Notes: generated by a model not told the origin, from the letters alone. A stretch of DNA of 64,000 nt from Marinobacter adhaerens HP15 (GCF_000166295.1 NC_017506.1:2294001-2358000); one strand, 5' to 3'; numbered from the stretch's first letter, positions 50,924-61,701 are shown. Made by a program: numbers and translations.

Positions 50924-51403
50924 TCAAACCAGAGGCTTCTCAGAAACAATGATGCCGTTGTTGTCGGCGTAGACGTAGTGTCCGGGATGGAATGTAACGC
51001 CGTGGAAGGTGACCGGCACATTCAGGTCGCCCAGGCCACGCTTTTCACTCTTTCTCGGATGGGTGCCAAGGGCCTGCACACCCAGGGCGGTGTTGCCAAT
51101 CTCATCCACGTCGCGCACGCAACCATAGATGATCAGGCCCGCCCAGCCGTTGCTAGCAGCCTTCTCCGCGAGCATGTCGCCCAATAGCGCATGGCGCTTT
51201 GAAGCGCCACCATCCACGACCATCACACGACCGTTCCCTGGCTGGCCAACCTGCTCTTTCACCACGGAGTTATCTTCAAAACACTTCACGGTCACAATCT
51301 CACCGCCAAATGCCTTGTTGCCACCGTAGTTATTGAAGCCGGGCTCTACAACCAGCACTTCCGGAAATTCGTCACACAGGTCCGGGGTAATTATCGTCGT
51401 CAC
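50924..51403 (-). CDS. rraA: Ribonuclease E activity regulator RraA family protein
   Basis: 159 residues. The family forms trimer rings; E. coli RraA binds the C-terminal region of RNase E and inhibits it, while some members are HMG/CHA aldolases. Conserved segments: [44 protein letters not shown], and [14 protein letters not shown]. Lies 3 kb from rne and directly downstream of ppsA on the minus strand (30 bp), the same neighbour as in pseudomonads. Confidence 0.93.
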   Translation of the reverse strand: MTTIITPDLCDEFPEVLVVEPGFNNYGGNKAFGGEIVTVKCFEDNSVVKEQVGQPGNGRVMVVDGGASKRHALLGDMLAEKAASNGWAGLIIYGCVRDVDEIGNTALGVQALGTHPRKSEKRGLGDLNVPVTFHGVTFHPGHYVYADNNGIIVSEKPLV

Positions 51404-51433
51404 GTTGTCGCTCTCCTTATCCTGGAAATAAAC

Positions 51434-53806
51434 TCAGTCGATTTTTTCGTCGGCCAGGAAGAACCAGGTGTCCAGTACCGAATCGGGGTTCAGTGACACC
51501 GTATCAATGCCCTGATCCATCAGCCACTTGGCGAGATCCGGATGATCCGATGGCCCCTGCCCGCAGATACCGATGTATTTGCCGGCCTTCTTGCACGCCT
51601 GAATGGCGTTGGAAAGCAGCGCCTTGACCGCATCGTTCCGCTCATCGAAGAGGTGCGCGATGATGCCCGAATCCCGGTCCAGACCCAGGGTCAGCTGAGT
51701 CAGATCGTTGGAGCCGATGGAGAAGCCGTCAAAGTGCTCCAGGAACTGATCCGCCAGCAGCGCATTGGCCGGCAGCTCACACATCATGATGACCCGAAGA
51801 CCGTTGTCACCACGCTTGAGTCCGTTCTCCGCCAGCAGGTTCACTACCTGTTCCGCTTCACCCACGGTACGCACGAACGGAACCATCACTTCCACATTGG
51901 TCAGCCCCATCTCGTTACGCACCTTTTTCAGGGCACGGCATTCCAGCTCGAAGCAGTCCCGGAAGGTATCGGAGATATAGCGCGATGCACCCCGGAAACC
52001 GAGCATCGGGTTTTCTTCATCCGGCTCGTACAGAGTGCCGCCGATCAGGTTGGCGTATTCGTTGGATTTGAAGTCCGACAACCGCACGATCACTTTCTTG
52101 GGCGCGAACGCCGCTGCCAGGGTAGAGATGCCCTCAACCAGCTTGTCGACATAGAAATCCACCGGCGAGCTGTAACCGGAGATGCGTTTCTCAACGGTCT
52201 GCTTGATATCCCGGGGCAGTCCATCAAAGTTCAGCAGTGCCTTGGGATGAACACCGATCATCCGGTTAATAATGAACTCAAGCCGTGCCAAACCAACACC
52301 TTCATTCGGCAACGCCTGGAAATCAAAAGCCCGGTCTGGGTTGCCGACGTTCATCATGATCTTGAACGGGATGTTCGGCATGGAGTCCACGGTATTTTCC
52401 CGCAGCTCGAAATCCAGGGAGCCCTCGTAGATCATGCCGGTATCGCCCTCGGCGCAGGAGACGGTCACTTCCTGTGCGTCGGACAGCAACTCGGTGGCAT
52501 CGCCGCATCCAACCACGGCCGGAATGCCCAGCTCGCGAGCAATAATGGCCGCGTGGCAGGTACGACCACCGCGGTCGGTAACAATGGCGGAAGCCCTTTT
52601 CATCACCGGCTCCCAATCCGGGTCGGTCATGTCGGTAACCAGCACATCGCCGGCCTGCACCCGGTCCATTTCCTTGATGCTGGTGATGATCTTCACCGGG
52701 CCACTGCCGATCTTGTGGCCGATGCTCCGGCCTTCCACCAGCACCTTGCCGGTTTCTTTAAGCAGGTAGCGCTCCATCACATTGGCAGACGCACGGCTTT
52801 TCACCGTCTCAGGGCGCGCCTGAACGATGTAGATCTTGCCGTCGTCGCCGTCCTTCGCCCACTCGATGTCCATCGGTCGCTGGTAGTGCTTCTCGATAAT
52901 CATCGCCTGACGTGCCAGGTCTTCCACCTCGGCGTCAGTGATGCAGAAGCGGTTGCGGTCTTCCTGCTCCACCTTCACTGTTTCAACGAATTCACCTTCA
53001 CCGGGCTTGGTGTGGTAGACCATCTTGATGGCCTTGCTGCCCAGATTGCGACGCAGGACGGCCGGCCGACTGGCTTCGAGAGTAGGCTTGTGTACGTAGA
53101 ATTCATCAGGGTTTACAGCACCCTGAACGACGGTCTCACCCAGACCGTAAGAGGCAGTTACAAATACCACGTCACGGAAGCCGGATTCTGTGTCGAGGGT
53201 GAACATAACGCCACTGGCCGCCGTCTCACTGCGCACCATTTTCTGGATACCAGCTGAGAGCGCGACCATCTTGTGGTCAAAGCCGTGGTGGACGCGGTAG
53301 GAAATAGCGCGGTCATTGAACAGCGACGCAAACACTTCCTTGACCGAGGTACGCACCTGTTGCAGCCCCACCACGTTCAGGAAGGTTTCCTGCTGGCCTG
53401 CAAAGGAGGCATCCGGGAGATCTTCCGCCGTTGCAGAGGAACGTACCGCAACCGCCATGTGTTCGTTGCCATCCTGCAGGGTGGCGAACGATTCCTTCAG
53501 GGCGTTCTCCAGAACATCCGGAAATGGCGTTTCAATGATCCATTGACGAATCTGGGCACCAACCCGGGCCAGTTCGTTAACGTCGTTGATGTCCAGGGCA
53601 TCGAGAGCGTTGTCGATACGCTCTTTCAGTCCGTCAGTAGCGAGGAATTCGCGATAGGCGTGCGCTGTTGTGGCAAAGCCACCTGGAACGGTAACACCTG
53701 CGTTGGCGAGATTACTGATCATTTCGCCGAGTGAGGCGTTCTTGCCGCCTACCCGATCGACATCGGACATTCCCAGGTGATCAAACCAGATAATGTAATC
53801 TTCCAA
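51434..53806 (-). CDS. ppsA: Phosphoenolpyruvate synthase
   Basis: 790 residues. Makes PEP from pyruvate and ATP for gluconeogenesis. Conserved: N-terminal ATP-grasp ([38 protein letters not shown]), phosphohistidine in [21 protein letters not shown], and the PEP-binding barrel with [13 protein letters not shown] and [12 protein letters not shown]. No ATG lies in frame at the proper place; the TTG at 53806 behind GGGAG gives the family start (M)[11 protein letters not shown]. Divergent from its regulator gene ppsR. Confidence 0.96.
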   Translation of the reverse strand: MEDYIIWFDHLGMSDVDRVGGKNASLGEMISNLANAGVTVPGGFATTAHAYREFLATDGLKERIDNALDALDINDVNELARVGAQIRQWIIETPFPDVLENALKESFATLQDGNEHMAVAVRSSATAEDLPDASFAGQQETFLNVVGLQQVRTSVKEVFASLFNDRAISYRVHHGFDHKMVALSAGIQKMVRSETAASGVMFTLDTESGFRDVVFVTASYGLGETVVQGAVNPDEFYVHKPTLEASRPAVLRRNLGSKAIKMVYHTKPGEGEFVETVKVEQEDRNRFCITDAEVEDLARQAMIIEKHYQRPMDIEWAKDGDDGKIYIVQARPETVKSRASANVMERYLLKETGKVLVEGRSIGHKIGSGPVKIITSIKEMDRVQAGDVLVTDMTDPDWEPVMKRASAIVTDRGGRTCHAAIIARELGIPAVVGCGDATELLSDAQEVTVSCAEGDTGMIYEGSLDFELRENTVDSMPNIPFKIMMNVGNPDRAFDFQALPNEGVGLARLEFIINRMIGVHPKALLNFDGLPRDIKQTVEKRISGYSSPVDFYVDKLVEGISTLAAAFAPKKVIVRLSDFKSNEYANLIGGTLYEPDEENPMLGFRGASRYISDTFRDCFELECRALKKVRNEMGLTNVEVMVPFVRTVGEAEQVVNLLAENGLKRGDNGLRVIMMCELPANALLADQFLEHFDGFSIGSNDLTQLTLGLDRDSGIIAHLFDERNDAVKALLSNAIQACKKAGKYIGICGQGPSDHPDLAKWLMDQGIDTVSLNPDSVLDTWFFLADEKID

Positions 53807-53985
53807 AGCATGTCTCCCTTGAGTCTGTGAAGCTAAGAGCAAAATCGGGCCAGCGGTATCAAGCGGTAAAAGCAGACAATATCCACTGCGGAGTCTCGAA
53901 CTTGGCGTGTATGATACTGTAACCTGCGGAAATTACCTAGGCCACCGAGCCGGGAATCAAGAACCAAGGAACCGGACAATACAGC

Positions 53986-54801
53986 ATGAAACGCACTGCT
54001 TTTTTCATTTCTGATGGCACCGGCCTGACAGCCGAGGCTCTCGGGCACAGCCTTCTGGCCCAGTTCGAAAAGATCGAGTTTGAACGGGTTACTGTTCCCT
54101 ACATTGCGGACGAAGAAAAAGCCCGGGAAATGGTCAAACGGATCAACAAGGCGGCCGAGACAGACGGCGCACGGCCGCTGGTGTTCGACACCATTGTAAA
54201 CAGCGATATCCGGGAAATCATCGCCACCGCCGAGGGTTTCATGGTGGACATCTTCGGTACGTTTCTCAGCCCCCTGGAACAGGAACTCCAGTCTTCCTCT
54301 TCCTATACCGTCGGTAAATCCCATGCCATCAACAATGAAGGCAGCTATGAACGCCGGATCAATGCCGTCAATTTCGCGCTGGATAATGACGATGGCGCAC
54401 GCACCCGGCATTACGACGAAGCAGACCTGATCCTCGTTGGCGCCTCCCGAAGCGGGAAAACCCCCACCTGTCTCTATCTGGCACTGCAGTATGGCGTGAA
54501 AGCGGCAAACTATCCGATTACCGAAGAAGACCTGGCAGACCAGCAGATCCCGAAAGCCCTGAAACCTTATAAAGAGAAAATTTTCGGGCTGACTATCGAG
54601 CCGGAGCGGCTGGCAACCATCCGCAACGAACGCAAGCCAAACTCTCGCTACTCATCCATCAAGCAGTGCATGCACGAGATCGAGGAAATTGAATTGATGT
54701 ATCGGCGTGAGCGGATTCCGTACCTGAATACCACCGCATATTCGGTTGAGGAGATCTCCACCCGAATCATGGTGACAACCGGTTTGAAGCGGCAACGCTA
54801 G
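53986..54801 (+). CDS. ppsR: PEP synthase regulatory protein (bifunctional kinase/phosphorylase)
   Basis: 271 residues, DUF299 family. ADP-dependent kinase and Pi-dependent phosphorylase that switches PpsA off and on by modifying a Thr next to its active His. P-loop GASRSGKT at 152-159; N-terminal [12 protein letters not shown]. Divergent from ppsA across 179 bp, the normal arrangement. Confidence 0.95.
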   Translation: MKRTAFFISDGTGLTAEALGHSLLAQFEKIEFERVTVPYIADEEKAREMVKRINKAAETDGARPLVFDTIVNSDIREIIATAEGFMVDIFGTFLSPLEQELQSSSSYTVGKSHAINNEGSYERRINAVNFALDNDDGARTRHYDEADLILVGASRSGKTPTCLYLALQYGVKAANYPITEEDLADQQIPKALKPYKEKIFGLTIEPERLATIRNERKPNSRYSSIKQCMHEIEEIELMYRRERIPYLNTTAYSVEEISTRIMVTTGLKRQR

Positions 54802-54859
54802 GGGTACGGACGGCTGGAGGGCGTCATCGGGGCAGAATAAGAAATGGGCCAGACCAAGA

Positions 54860-54899
54860 AGAGGCCAGATGAAGACTTCATCTGGCCTCTGTTGTTTTG
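54860..54899 (+). terminator. Terminator after ppsR
   Basis: Long perfect stem (AGAGGCCAGATGAAG paired with CTTCATCTGGCCTCT, 54860-54890) followed by a T-rich GTTGTTTTGG. May also serve the peptidase gene on the other strand. Confidence 0.75.
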
Positions 54900-54902
54900 G
54901 CT

Positions 54903-57827
54903 TTACAGTTCCTGAATGTTCAGGCCAAGCTTCTCGGCCCTGGCCCGGTTTTCCGGACTGGTTACCACGGCCGTACTGGCTCTCTCCGGCACCAGCCAGG
55001 TTCTGGCCACACGCTTCAGGTCATCCAGGGTGGCGGACAGCACCCGCTCCCGGAACCTGGCACGCTGCTCCGGGCTTCGCCCAAACAGCTTGTTGTGAAA
55101 AGCATGGCGAGCAGCGCCCGCGGGCGATCTGGGCCTGTCGAGTTGACCAATTACACCAAGAATCGACTCTTCAAGCTCCTGATAGTCGTGGTCATTGTCC
55201 TGAAGCCACGCAAGGGCCGCGTCGAAATCGTCCAGCGTTTCCTCCAGGCGCGGATCACGGTAGGAGAAGAACCGGAACGTGCCATTCACGCTGTCCTGCC
55301 CGGCGCCGCCACCGTAAGCGCCACCCTTCTCCCGAATGGCTCGGTGCAGATAACCGTTACGCAAGAAACCACCCAGCACGGTCAGTGCCGCCGCATCGGG
55401 ATGATCCACAGCGACAGTGCTGTAGGCCTTGGAGCAGAAGTTAACCTGGGTAGAAGTCAGCCACGCCTCACGGGTGGTGTAATTGACCGGTTCCATTTTC
55501 CAGCCTGCAATGCCCGCTCCAGAGGCATCACGCCAGCAGGATTTCAGATCATCAACCATCGCCGGGAGCTGATCCTCTTCACCAATCACCAGGAACTCCC
55601 GACCCTGCTTGCCGATCTTCTCGTGCAATGCAGAAAGCTTGTCACAGAGCGCCGTCAATTCCTCTGGATCCTTCAGGGCCTGATCGAGCTGCTTGGTGCC
55701 GCGAATACCGGCAAGACCACCCAGCCGGAAAGAAAGCCAGGCACCCGGACTCATACCCTGTGAAGCCGCGCCCATGGCCAGTGCATGGCCACTGCCGGTT
55801 ACGGCCTGCTCGCGACGGGCCCGGATCTGCGCAATGATCTCCCGGATTCGCTCTTTCTCATCGAAGCGGGCACTGGTGTAGACATCCCGCAGAAGACGGG
55901 TCAATTCACTGCGATTGCGGGCCAGCGCCTTGCCGTTGAAGATGATGTAACCGGACAGCGCCTGAACGTCATCAATCCGGCCTTTGGCGCTGAACGCTGC
56001 ACCGATACCACCAGACTCCGCAGAGATACGATCCTGCATTTGCAGGTAGTCCAGATCACCACAACCCACTTCGGAAATCAGCGTGGTGTAGTAAGGCACC
56101 AGAAGCAGCTCCTCTTCGGTCAGCGCCGGCACCGGGACAACAATCTGCTCGTAAACCAGACCGTTGGTACCACGGGCATAAACGGTTGCCGAAATGTCGC
56201 CGTCATAACGCCCTTCCGGCTCGGGCATCTGCAGAGGCACGTCAGACAGATCCACCTTTGGCAGAATGGAGTCATCGTCCTTCTGCATCTGGCGTTCTTC
56301 CAGCGCCCTGGCCCGGTCAACAATCATCCGGACCTCGTCATCCGTCAGCTCGGCCTTGCGACGGGCCAGCGCTTCACGGATGGCTTCCTGCCGGCGCGAC
56401 TCGAGCTTTTCATCCGGCCGCAGGGTCAGGGTGACCCGGTGCGGGTTCTCAAGAAGCTTGCGGCGGATCAGATCCGGCACGTATTGCGGGTCCCGGATTT
56501 TCTCCCGGAGCGTTGCCAGGACCGGCTCCAGATCCAGCAATTCAACCGGATCACCGCCGTGCACCATGGGTGCAATGGCACTCATGATCAGCTGCAGGCC
56601 GTACGGGAACTGGTCACCAGCAATTTCCCGCTGGTGCAGTTCGAGCTGATGCAGGATGGCTTCCAGACGTTCCTGGCTGACGCCCTCCTCCACGACCTTG
56701 AGCAGCGTGGACTCGAGCAGGGCTTCCAGATCCTTGTGCTTGTCCGGCTCGCTGCCTTCGATGCCGCAAACAAAGGTCATTTCACGGTTGGAGTCTTCCA
56801 GACCACACATGGGCGAAGGTGCATGACCAAGATCCGTGGTTTCCAGGGCTCGCATCAGCGGTGAGGCACTGTTTTCCAGCAGTACCGCAGAGAGCAGTTG
56901 ACCCTCCAGGTTCTCCTGCAAATCAAAACTGTGGCCCAGCAACCAGCCCACAACGATGTGAGTCTTGTTGTCGGTCCCCTCGCCTTCGTTGACCGCATAA
57001 CCCTGCTCTACCCTGACCGGCGCGAACATGCGCTTCTCGTCGCGAACCGGAAGATCGATGTCCAGCCGGTCGAACCGTTTCAGCGCCAGCTCTTCAAACT
57101 TCTCATGATGCTCATGAGCCGGGATATCGCCGTAGGTGGCAAATATCGCGTTGCTGGGGTGATAGTGGTGGCGGTAGAACTGCAGCAGGTCGTCGTAGCT
57201 CAGATCCACGATGTGGTCGGGCTCGCCACCGCTGTTGTAGTGATAGGTCGTGGTCGGGAACAGGTGGCTGCTGAGGTTCTGCCACAGCTGGGACGTGGGC
57301 GAACTCATGGCGCCTTTCATCTCGTTGTAGACAACACCCCGATAAACCAGGTCGGTGGACGGATCTTCCGGCTTATCGAACTCAAGGCGATGACCTTCCT
57401 GCGCAAAATCCAGCGGATCGAGCTTGGAGAAAAATACACAATCCAGGTAAACCGACAGAAGGTTGTCGAAATCCTTTCGGTTCATGCTGGCGAAGGGATA
57501 GGCCGTCCAGTCGCTGCTGGTGAAAGCGTTCATGAACGTGTTCAGTGACCGCCGAATCATCATGAAGAACGGATCACGAACCGGGAAACGCTCGCTGCCA
57601 CACAATGCCGTGTGTTCCAGAATGTGCGCCACCCCGGTGGAATCCATCGGGAAGGTACGCAGGGCAACGAAAAACACGTTTTCGTCGTTGTCGGCTGCCA
57701 GATGCAGATGGCGGGCGCCAGTCTTCTTGTGACGATACTCCTCGACCTCGAGATTGAGTGTATCGATCCGGTGACTGCGAAGTTTCTCAAAGGCCGGATG
57801 AGTTGCGTTGTCGATCACTGCAGCCAT
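54903..57827 (-). CDS. Insulinase-family M16C zinc metallopeptidase (PreP-like)
   Basis: 974 residues, four-domain presequence-protease architecture in one chain. Inverted zinc motif HILEH (68-72) with third ligand Glu169 in YNEMKGAM. The C-terminal half has the inactive partner domains, including the GGAYGGGAG glycine-rich stretch used for substrate binding. No signal peptide, so cytoplasmic or peripherally exported; probably degrades peptides. Divergent from the two-helix membrane protein. Confidence 0.93.
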   Translation of the reverse strand: MAAVIDNATHPAFEKLRSHRIDTLNLEVEEYRHKKTGARHLHLAADNDENVFFVALRTFPMDSTGVAHILEHTALCGSERFPVRDPFFMMIRRSLNTFMNAFTSSDWTAYPFASMNRKDFDNLLSVYLDCVFFSKLDPLDFAQEGHRLEFDKPEDPSTDLVYRGVVYNEMKGAMSSPTSQLWQNLSSHLFPTTTYHYNSGGEPDHIVDLSYDDLLQFYRHHYHPSNAIFATYGDIPAHEHHEKFEELALKRFDRLDIDLPVRDEKRMFAPVRVEQGYAVNEGEGTDNKTHIVVGWLLGHSFDLQENLEGQLLSAVLLENSASPLMRALETTDLGHAPSPMCGLEDSNREMTFVCGIEGSEPDKHKDLEALLESTLLKVVEEGVSQERLEAILHQLELHQREIAGDQFPYGLQLIMSAIAPMVHGGDPVELLDLEPVLATLREKIRDPQYVPDLIRRKLLENPHRVTLTLRPDEKLESRRQEAIREALARRKAELTDDEVRMIVDRARALEERQMQKDDDSILPKVDLSDVPLQMPEPEGRYDGDISATVYARGTNGLVYEQIVVPVPALTEEELLLVPYYTTLISEVGCGDLDYLQMQDRISAESGGIGAAFSAKGRIDDVQALSGYIIFNGKALARNRSELTRLLRDVYTSARFDEKERIREIIAQIRARREQAVTGSGHALAMGAASQGMSPGAWLSFRLGGLAGIRGTKQLDQALKDPEELTALCDKLSALHEKIGKQGREFLVIGEEDQLPAMVDDLKSCWRDASGAGIAGWKMEPVNYTTREAWLTSTQVNFCSKAYSTVAVDHPDAAALTVLGGFLRNGYLHRAIREKGGAYGGGAGQDSVNGTFRFFSYRDPRLEETLDDFDAALAWLQDNDHDYQELEESILGVIGQLDRPRSPAGAARHAFHNKLFGRSPEQRARFRERVLSATLDDLKRVARTWLVPERASTAVVTSPENRARAEKLGLNIQEL

Positions 57828-57926
57828 TCAAACTATCCTGTCTTTAAACAATTGGAGAATTGTAGGGTAACACGTAGTATCGCTTATCATGCATCACTCC
57901 AGAAGCTATAGGGTACCGCGCCGTAC

Positions 57927-58388
57927 ATGACAACACCTGCACCTCAATCAAAGGCCGTTGAGGCCCCGGAAGTAGCCGCCTATTGGGCAGAACGTCGGCG
58001 GTACCTCGAGCGGATCCGGAAAGTACCGGAAGTCAGACAGCGCTTCTGGCGGGAAGTTGCCCTTTATCTGCTCCGCCGATTGCTCTGGTCATTCGGATTC
58101 TTCCCGATCTTCATCGCCTTCTGGGTGCCACTGGTGATGGCCAGCTTCAACCCGGTAGCGATGGCATCGGATCTGATTCCGGTGTTACAGAATTTCGTCG
58201 ACTCGAACCCGGAGGTACAGGCAACGACCATTAGCACCCTGGCCATCGCTTGGGCCTCCATCGGGTTTTTCTTTCTCGTCTTCGATTTCGTGCTAACCCC
58301 TTTCAAATCGCCTTATCAATACGAAGCCGACGTGTACATGAGATCATGGGAGCAGCTCAACCATGATCAGCTTCCGGATAAAGTGTGA
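57927..58388 (+). CDS. Two-helix inner-membrane protein of unknown function
   Basis: 153 residues. A charged N-terminus (1-45, many Arg and Glu), two membrane helices (about 52-74 and 102-125), and a short polar C-terminus. Both ends are predicted in the cytoplasm. I recognise no family. It is first in a run of three plus-strand genes of membrane character, 115 bp before the MORN gene. Confidence 0.72.
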   Translation: MTTPAPQSKAVEAPEVAAYWAERRRYLERIRKVPEVRQRFWREVALYLLRRLLWSFGFFPIFIAFWVPLVMASFNPVAMASDLIPVLQNFVDSNPEVQATTISTLAIAWASIGFFFLVFDFVLTPFKSPYQYEADVYMRSWEQLNHDQLPDKV

Positions 58389-58503
58389 TTTGGCCTGCAT
58401 TCTCGGTAACTCCCCGTCACTTTCTGTTACATAGCGTTGCACTCACTGGGTAAGATGAACCGGTAGACAGAATTCCAAGAATGCAGGATCAAGAGGTTCC
58501 GTC

Positions 58504-59817
58504 ATGGTCGATTTCAGACCGCTTCTGTTCGTCAATGCCCTGGCGCTCATGCTGCTGGTAACCGCCGGGTTCGCCTCGGTTCGGGATGACCTTCAGATAA
58601 CAGAAGCCTTCGAACCACCCTCGACGGATCAAGCTGTTGCCTCTATTACTACCGAGCCCGAGCCGGCCCCAGAGCCTGTTCCGGAGGCATCCGCCAGAAC
58701 CGAACAGGCTGCCCGGGAGTCGCGCCCACCCGTGGTGGAAGCCACTCCGTTTACCGTGCCATCCATGCCGGAGAACCCGGAGGTTCTGGCGGTAGCTGAA
58801 CCGCCATCGGTAATGGCAACGAGAACAGACACCGCCCCGGCAAATCCGCAACAACCGGAAAAACAGCAGGAACCCCAGCCACCGACGCAGGCGCTGCTGG
58901 TACTACGCTCAAACGTTGTCGGCGATCAGGTCACCATCAACGGCAAGAAATATGGCGCGACCCGCCTGGATCTTGAGCTGGACCCGGGCCGCTACGAGGT
59001 CACCATCACCAAGCCAGGTTTCAAACCCTGGAACCGCTCCATTGCCCTGAAAGCCGGCAATGAGGTGACTCTGGTGGGCGAACTGGAGGCTCTGACCACG
59101 GTGAATTTCCGCGACGGGATCTGGATCGGTGGCGTGAAGACCGGTGATGGCACCTACCAGGACAACGATGGACTGCGCTACGAGGGGCATTTCGTGGATG
59201 GTGAATTCCACGGCCAGGGCACCGCGTGGTATCCCGATGGTGGCCGTTACGAGGGAGGCTGGTCTGCAGGCAACCGCGAGGGCGACGGTGAATGGCGCAG
59301 TGCCGACGGCTCGCGCTATTCCGGCGAATTCCGGGACAACCAGTTTAACGGCAAAGGCACGCTTACACTGGCAAACGGCGACATACTGACCGGCCACTGG
59401 AAGGACGGACAGCTTAATGGCCACGGTTCCCTGACCACCGCGGATGGCATGCTCTACGTCGGCGGCTTCCGAAACGACGAATTTCATGGCACCGGCACAC
59501 TCACCTACCCCGACGGTCGCCATTACGAAGGCGAACTTTCCAACGGCGCCTTCCATGGCACCGGGGCAGAGGTCTTCGCCAGCGGCAAGAAATACGAGGG
59601 CGAATACATTGAAGGAAAGTTCCACGGTAAGGGCTTGCTGAAGAATCCCAACGGCAGCTCGATCGAAGCGACATTCCGTCATGGCGAGCCTTACGGACAG
59701 GTACGCCTGACCACAGCGGCAGGGGAAATTTTCACTGCCCGAACCACTGAACCCGGTGTCTGTTATAGGGACAAGAGCTACCGGGCCACAGAGTGCCCGA
59801 AACTGGAAGGCTGGTAA
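58504..59817 (+). CDS. Signal-anchored PEGA and MORN-repeat protein
   Basis: 437 residues. N-terminal membrane anchor (about 6-25), a Pro/Glu/Ala-rich linker (about 30-130), a PEGA domain (about 135-205, with GRYEVTITKPGFKPWNRSI), then about eight MORN repeats of exactly 23 residues each (about 214-400; typical unit has Y-E-G-x-F or similar and ends G-x-G-x). The C-terminus has two Cys (CYRDKSYRATEC) that may form a disulfide, so the chain is likely periplasmic. MORN and PEGA domains usually bind surfaces, lipids or glycans; role here unknown. Good ribosome-binding site (AGAGG). Confidence 0.85.
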   Translation: MVDFRPLLFVNALALMLLVTAGFASVRDDLQITEAFEPPSTDQAVASITTEPEPAPEPVPEASARTEQAARESRPPVVEATPFTVPSMPENPEVLAVAEPPSVMATRTDTAPANPQQPEKQQEPQPPTQALLVLRSNVVGDQVTINGKKYGATRLDLELDPGRYEVTITKPGFKPWNRSIALKAGNEVTLVGELEALTTVNFRDGIWIGGVKTGDGTYQDNDGLRYEGHFVDGEFHGQGTAWYPDGGRYEGGWSAGNREGDGEWRSADGSRYSGEFRDNQFNGKGTLTLANGDILTGHWKDGQLNGHGSLTTADGMLYVGGFRNDEFHGTGTLTYPDGRHYEGELSNGAFHGTGAEVFASGKKYEGEYIEGKFHGKGLLKNPNGSSIEATFRHGEPYGQVRLTTAAGEIFTARTTEPGVCYRDKSYRATECPKLEGW

Positions 59818-59869
59818 TCATAACGGCCCGATAACAAACGCGTTTGCAGTAAACGATTGAGGTAGTGAC

Positions 59870-60964
59870 ATGGCGATCAAGAACGCTCTGCTGGTAGATG
59901 ACTCCAAGGTGGCCCGATTTGCCCTGAGCAAACTGCTGGAAAGTCGCGATATGGAAGTCAATATGGCTGGCTCGGCCGAGGAGGCCCTCGATTTCCTGAA
60001 CAGCCAGGGGCGTCCGGATGTCATCTTCATGGACCATCTAATGCCGGGGATGAATGGCGTAGAGGCGACCAAAGCCATCAAGGGCAACCCGGAGACCGCC
60101 GGCATCCCCATCATCATGTGCACATCCAAAAAATCGTCATCATTCATGGAGGAGGCCAGGAACTTCGGTGTTTACAACATCCTCACTAAACCGCCGCAAA
60201 CGGAGGGCCTCAAAGAGGTTTTGGACCAGCTGGCCAGTGACGTCACAGGCGGAAACTTGCCGGAGCCACCGCTGCAATCTGAGCCGGCTGCCGCGGAAGA
60301 GGACGAACTGCTGAACGTACCTGCAGATGCGTCGGTGGAACTGTCGCCCAAGACGGGCGATTCAGCCAGCCGGAGCAACCCGCAAGCCAATGTGGTGCCC
60401 TTGACCAGCGAGTTGATTGAGCAGATCGCCCGTTCCGCAGTCAAAACTCACATCAACAACCGCCTCCACGAACTGCTCAGTTCCCTCTTTGACGAGCAGT
60501 TCGATCACCTGAAGCGGGCTCTGGATGAATCCCGAAGCAAACAGGACGCGGTGATTGAGGAACGCCTGAACGCCGTCACCGAAATGGTCGACGAACGGAC
60601 CAAAAATCTGCGGGACGAAGTTGCCGCGGAGGTCAACCTGAACCTTGGCAGCGAACTTGCCGTGCTCAAGAAGGAGCTGAAAAAGAATTCCGGCTTCACG
60701 AGCGAGCATATGGCCGAGCTGAAAGATCACATCACGAGTGTGCAGACGATTGATACCGAGTTCTGGCAAACCCTTCAGTCCGAGGCTATTCAGCAAGCCC
60801 ACGAGATCTCGAGGGAAACCGCTGAAGACATAGCCCAGCGCACAATCGACCTTTTTGTTGCGCAGCAGCGCTCGGCATCGTCCCGGGTCTACACCATTGG
60901 TCTTGCCATAAGTCTAGGCATCTTCAGCGTCGGGATTGCCTGGCTGTCTGGCCTGTTCGGTTGA
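59870..60964 (+). CDS. Response-regulator receiver domain joined to coiled coil and C-terminal membrane anchor
   Basis: 364 residues. Receiver domain 1-122 with all key residues (Asp10, Asp11, phosphoacceptor Asp55 in FMDHLMPG, Thr85, Lys107). Then an acidic linker, an alpha-helical coiled-coil stretch (about 175-330) and a hydrophobic helix (about 338-360) with almost nothing after it, a tail-anchored layout. No DNA-binding or enzymatic output domain. It follows the MORN gene by 52 bp; the partner kinase is not in the window. Overlaps the end of the MocA-like gene by 41 bp. Confidence 0.85.
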   Translation: MAIKNALLVDDSKVARFALSKLLESRDMEVNMAGSAEEALDFLNSQGRPDVIFMDHLMPGMNGVEATKAIKGNPETAGIPIIMCTSKKSSSFMEEARNFGVYNILTKPPQTEGLKEVLDQLASDVTGGNLPEPPLQSEPAAAEEDELLNVPADASVELSPKTGDSASRSNPQANVVPLTSELIEQIARSAVKTHINNRLHELLSSLFDEQFDHLKRALDESRSKQDAVIEERLNAVTEMVDERTKNLRDEVAAEVNLNLGSELAVLKKELKKNSGFTSEHMAELKDHITSVQTIDTEFWQTLQSEAIQQAHEISRETAEDIAQRTIDLFVAQQRSASSRVYTIGLAISLGIFSVGIAWLSGLFG

Positions 60965-61568
60965 GCAGGGTCCTGATCCTCTGCCAGTCTGCCGGGGTGT
61001 CCACATCATCGTGGATCCCCGGAATATCTACCCGGGTTGCACGCACCTCTGCAAGCAGTCGCCCGGCGCCCCTATCCCCCTCCAGATCCAACACCAGCGG
61101 CCAGAGCCATCTGGGCAAATAGGCGGGCACACCCGGCCGGCCACCGTAATCTGCAGCGATGGGCTGTTCCGGTACACAGCGGGCCGCCTTGCCAAAGGCC
61201 TCGAGGGCGTTCAGATCCAGTAACGGCTGGTCCGCCACCAGAACAAACACGCCTTTTACGGCTGGCCCCAGGCTGCGAAGTCCCGCTGACAGAGATGCCG
61301 AGATGCCCTCCTGCCAATCCGGCGCCCGCAACCAGGAAGAAGGTTGCCTCCGACAACGAAAGCGTATGAGCGGGTACCAGGCCCCACACACCACTCGAAC
61401 TTCCGGGCTGAGGATTCGGCCCTGGGCAATGGCGGCGTCCAACAATGTGCGGTTACGGCAGTCCGTGTCTGTCCCTTCACCAGAAGCCAGCGGCAGGAGG
61501 GCTTTCGGCCGACCGAGGCGGCTCGAGGCACCGGCCGCCAGTATCAGTGCCGGAAATTGCTGATCAAT
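60924..61568 (-). CDS. MocA/MobA-like nucleotidyltransferase, start codon unclear
   Basis: The frame contains the complete family: [20 protein letters not shown] near the N-terminus, [25 protein letters not shown] and a C-terminal DDVDTPADW. These enzymes attach CMP or GMP to molybdopterin or act on similar substrates. However, no ATG or GTG exists in this frame before the motif, back to the in-frame stop; the coordinates given use an ATT at 61568. The first TTG (61445) would cut off the nucleotide-binding motif. A lost base close to 61555 would connect the frame to a TTG at 61567. Damaged gene, unusual start or sequence error. Confidence 0.72.
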   Translation of the reverse strand: MDQQFPALILAAGASSRLGRPKALLPLASGEGTDTDCRNRTLLDAAIAQGRILSPEVRVVCGAWYPLIRFRCRRQPSSWLRAPDWQEGISASLSAGLRSLGPAVKGVFVLVADQPLLDLNALEAFGKAARCVPEQPIAADYGGRPGVPAYLPRWLWPLVLDLEGDRGAGRLLAEVRATRVDIPGIHDDVDTPADWQRIRTLLNRTGQTARQSRR

Positions 61569-61656
61569 GTGCGAGTCGAGGTTTAAAATGATGAGTCCGA
61601 TAGCAAAAAGAAATGAAGCAGTGGCTAACCGCCAGACTGCTGTATTCGGTGATTTT

Positions 61657-61665
61657 TGCTAGAAT
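61657..61665 (+). promoter_or_regulatory. Extended -10 promoter of the QueD-like gene
   Basis: TGCTAGAAT: a TG dinucleotide one base before TAGAAT; about 36 bp before the ATG. No good -35. Confidence 0.45.
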
Positions 61666-61701
61666 TCGGCCATCAATCAACCATACCCGCCTGGAAATTT
61701 G

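Noticed and set aside
51542..53257. 571-codon open frame on plus, opposite ppsA
   Set aside because: Antisense shadow; ppsA is fully conserved on the minus strand.
59145..59720. Regular 69-bp periodicity that could suggest a repeat array
   Set aside because: It comes from the 23-residue MORN units of the protein; nucleotide identity between units is low and there are no spacers as in CRISPR.
61256..61531. 91-codon minus-strand frame overlapping the MocA-like gene
   Set aside because: Its product has no family features, whereas the overlapping frame carries the nucleotidyltransferase motifs.
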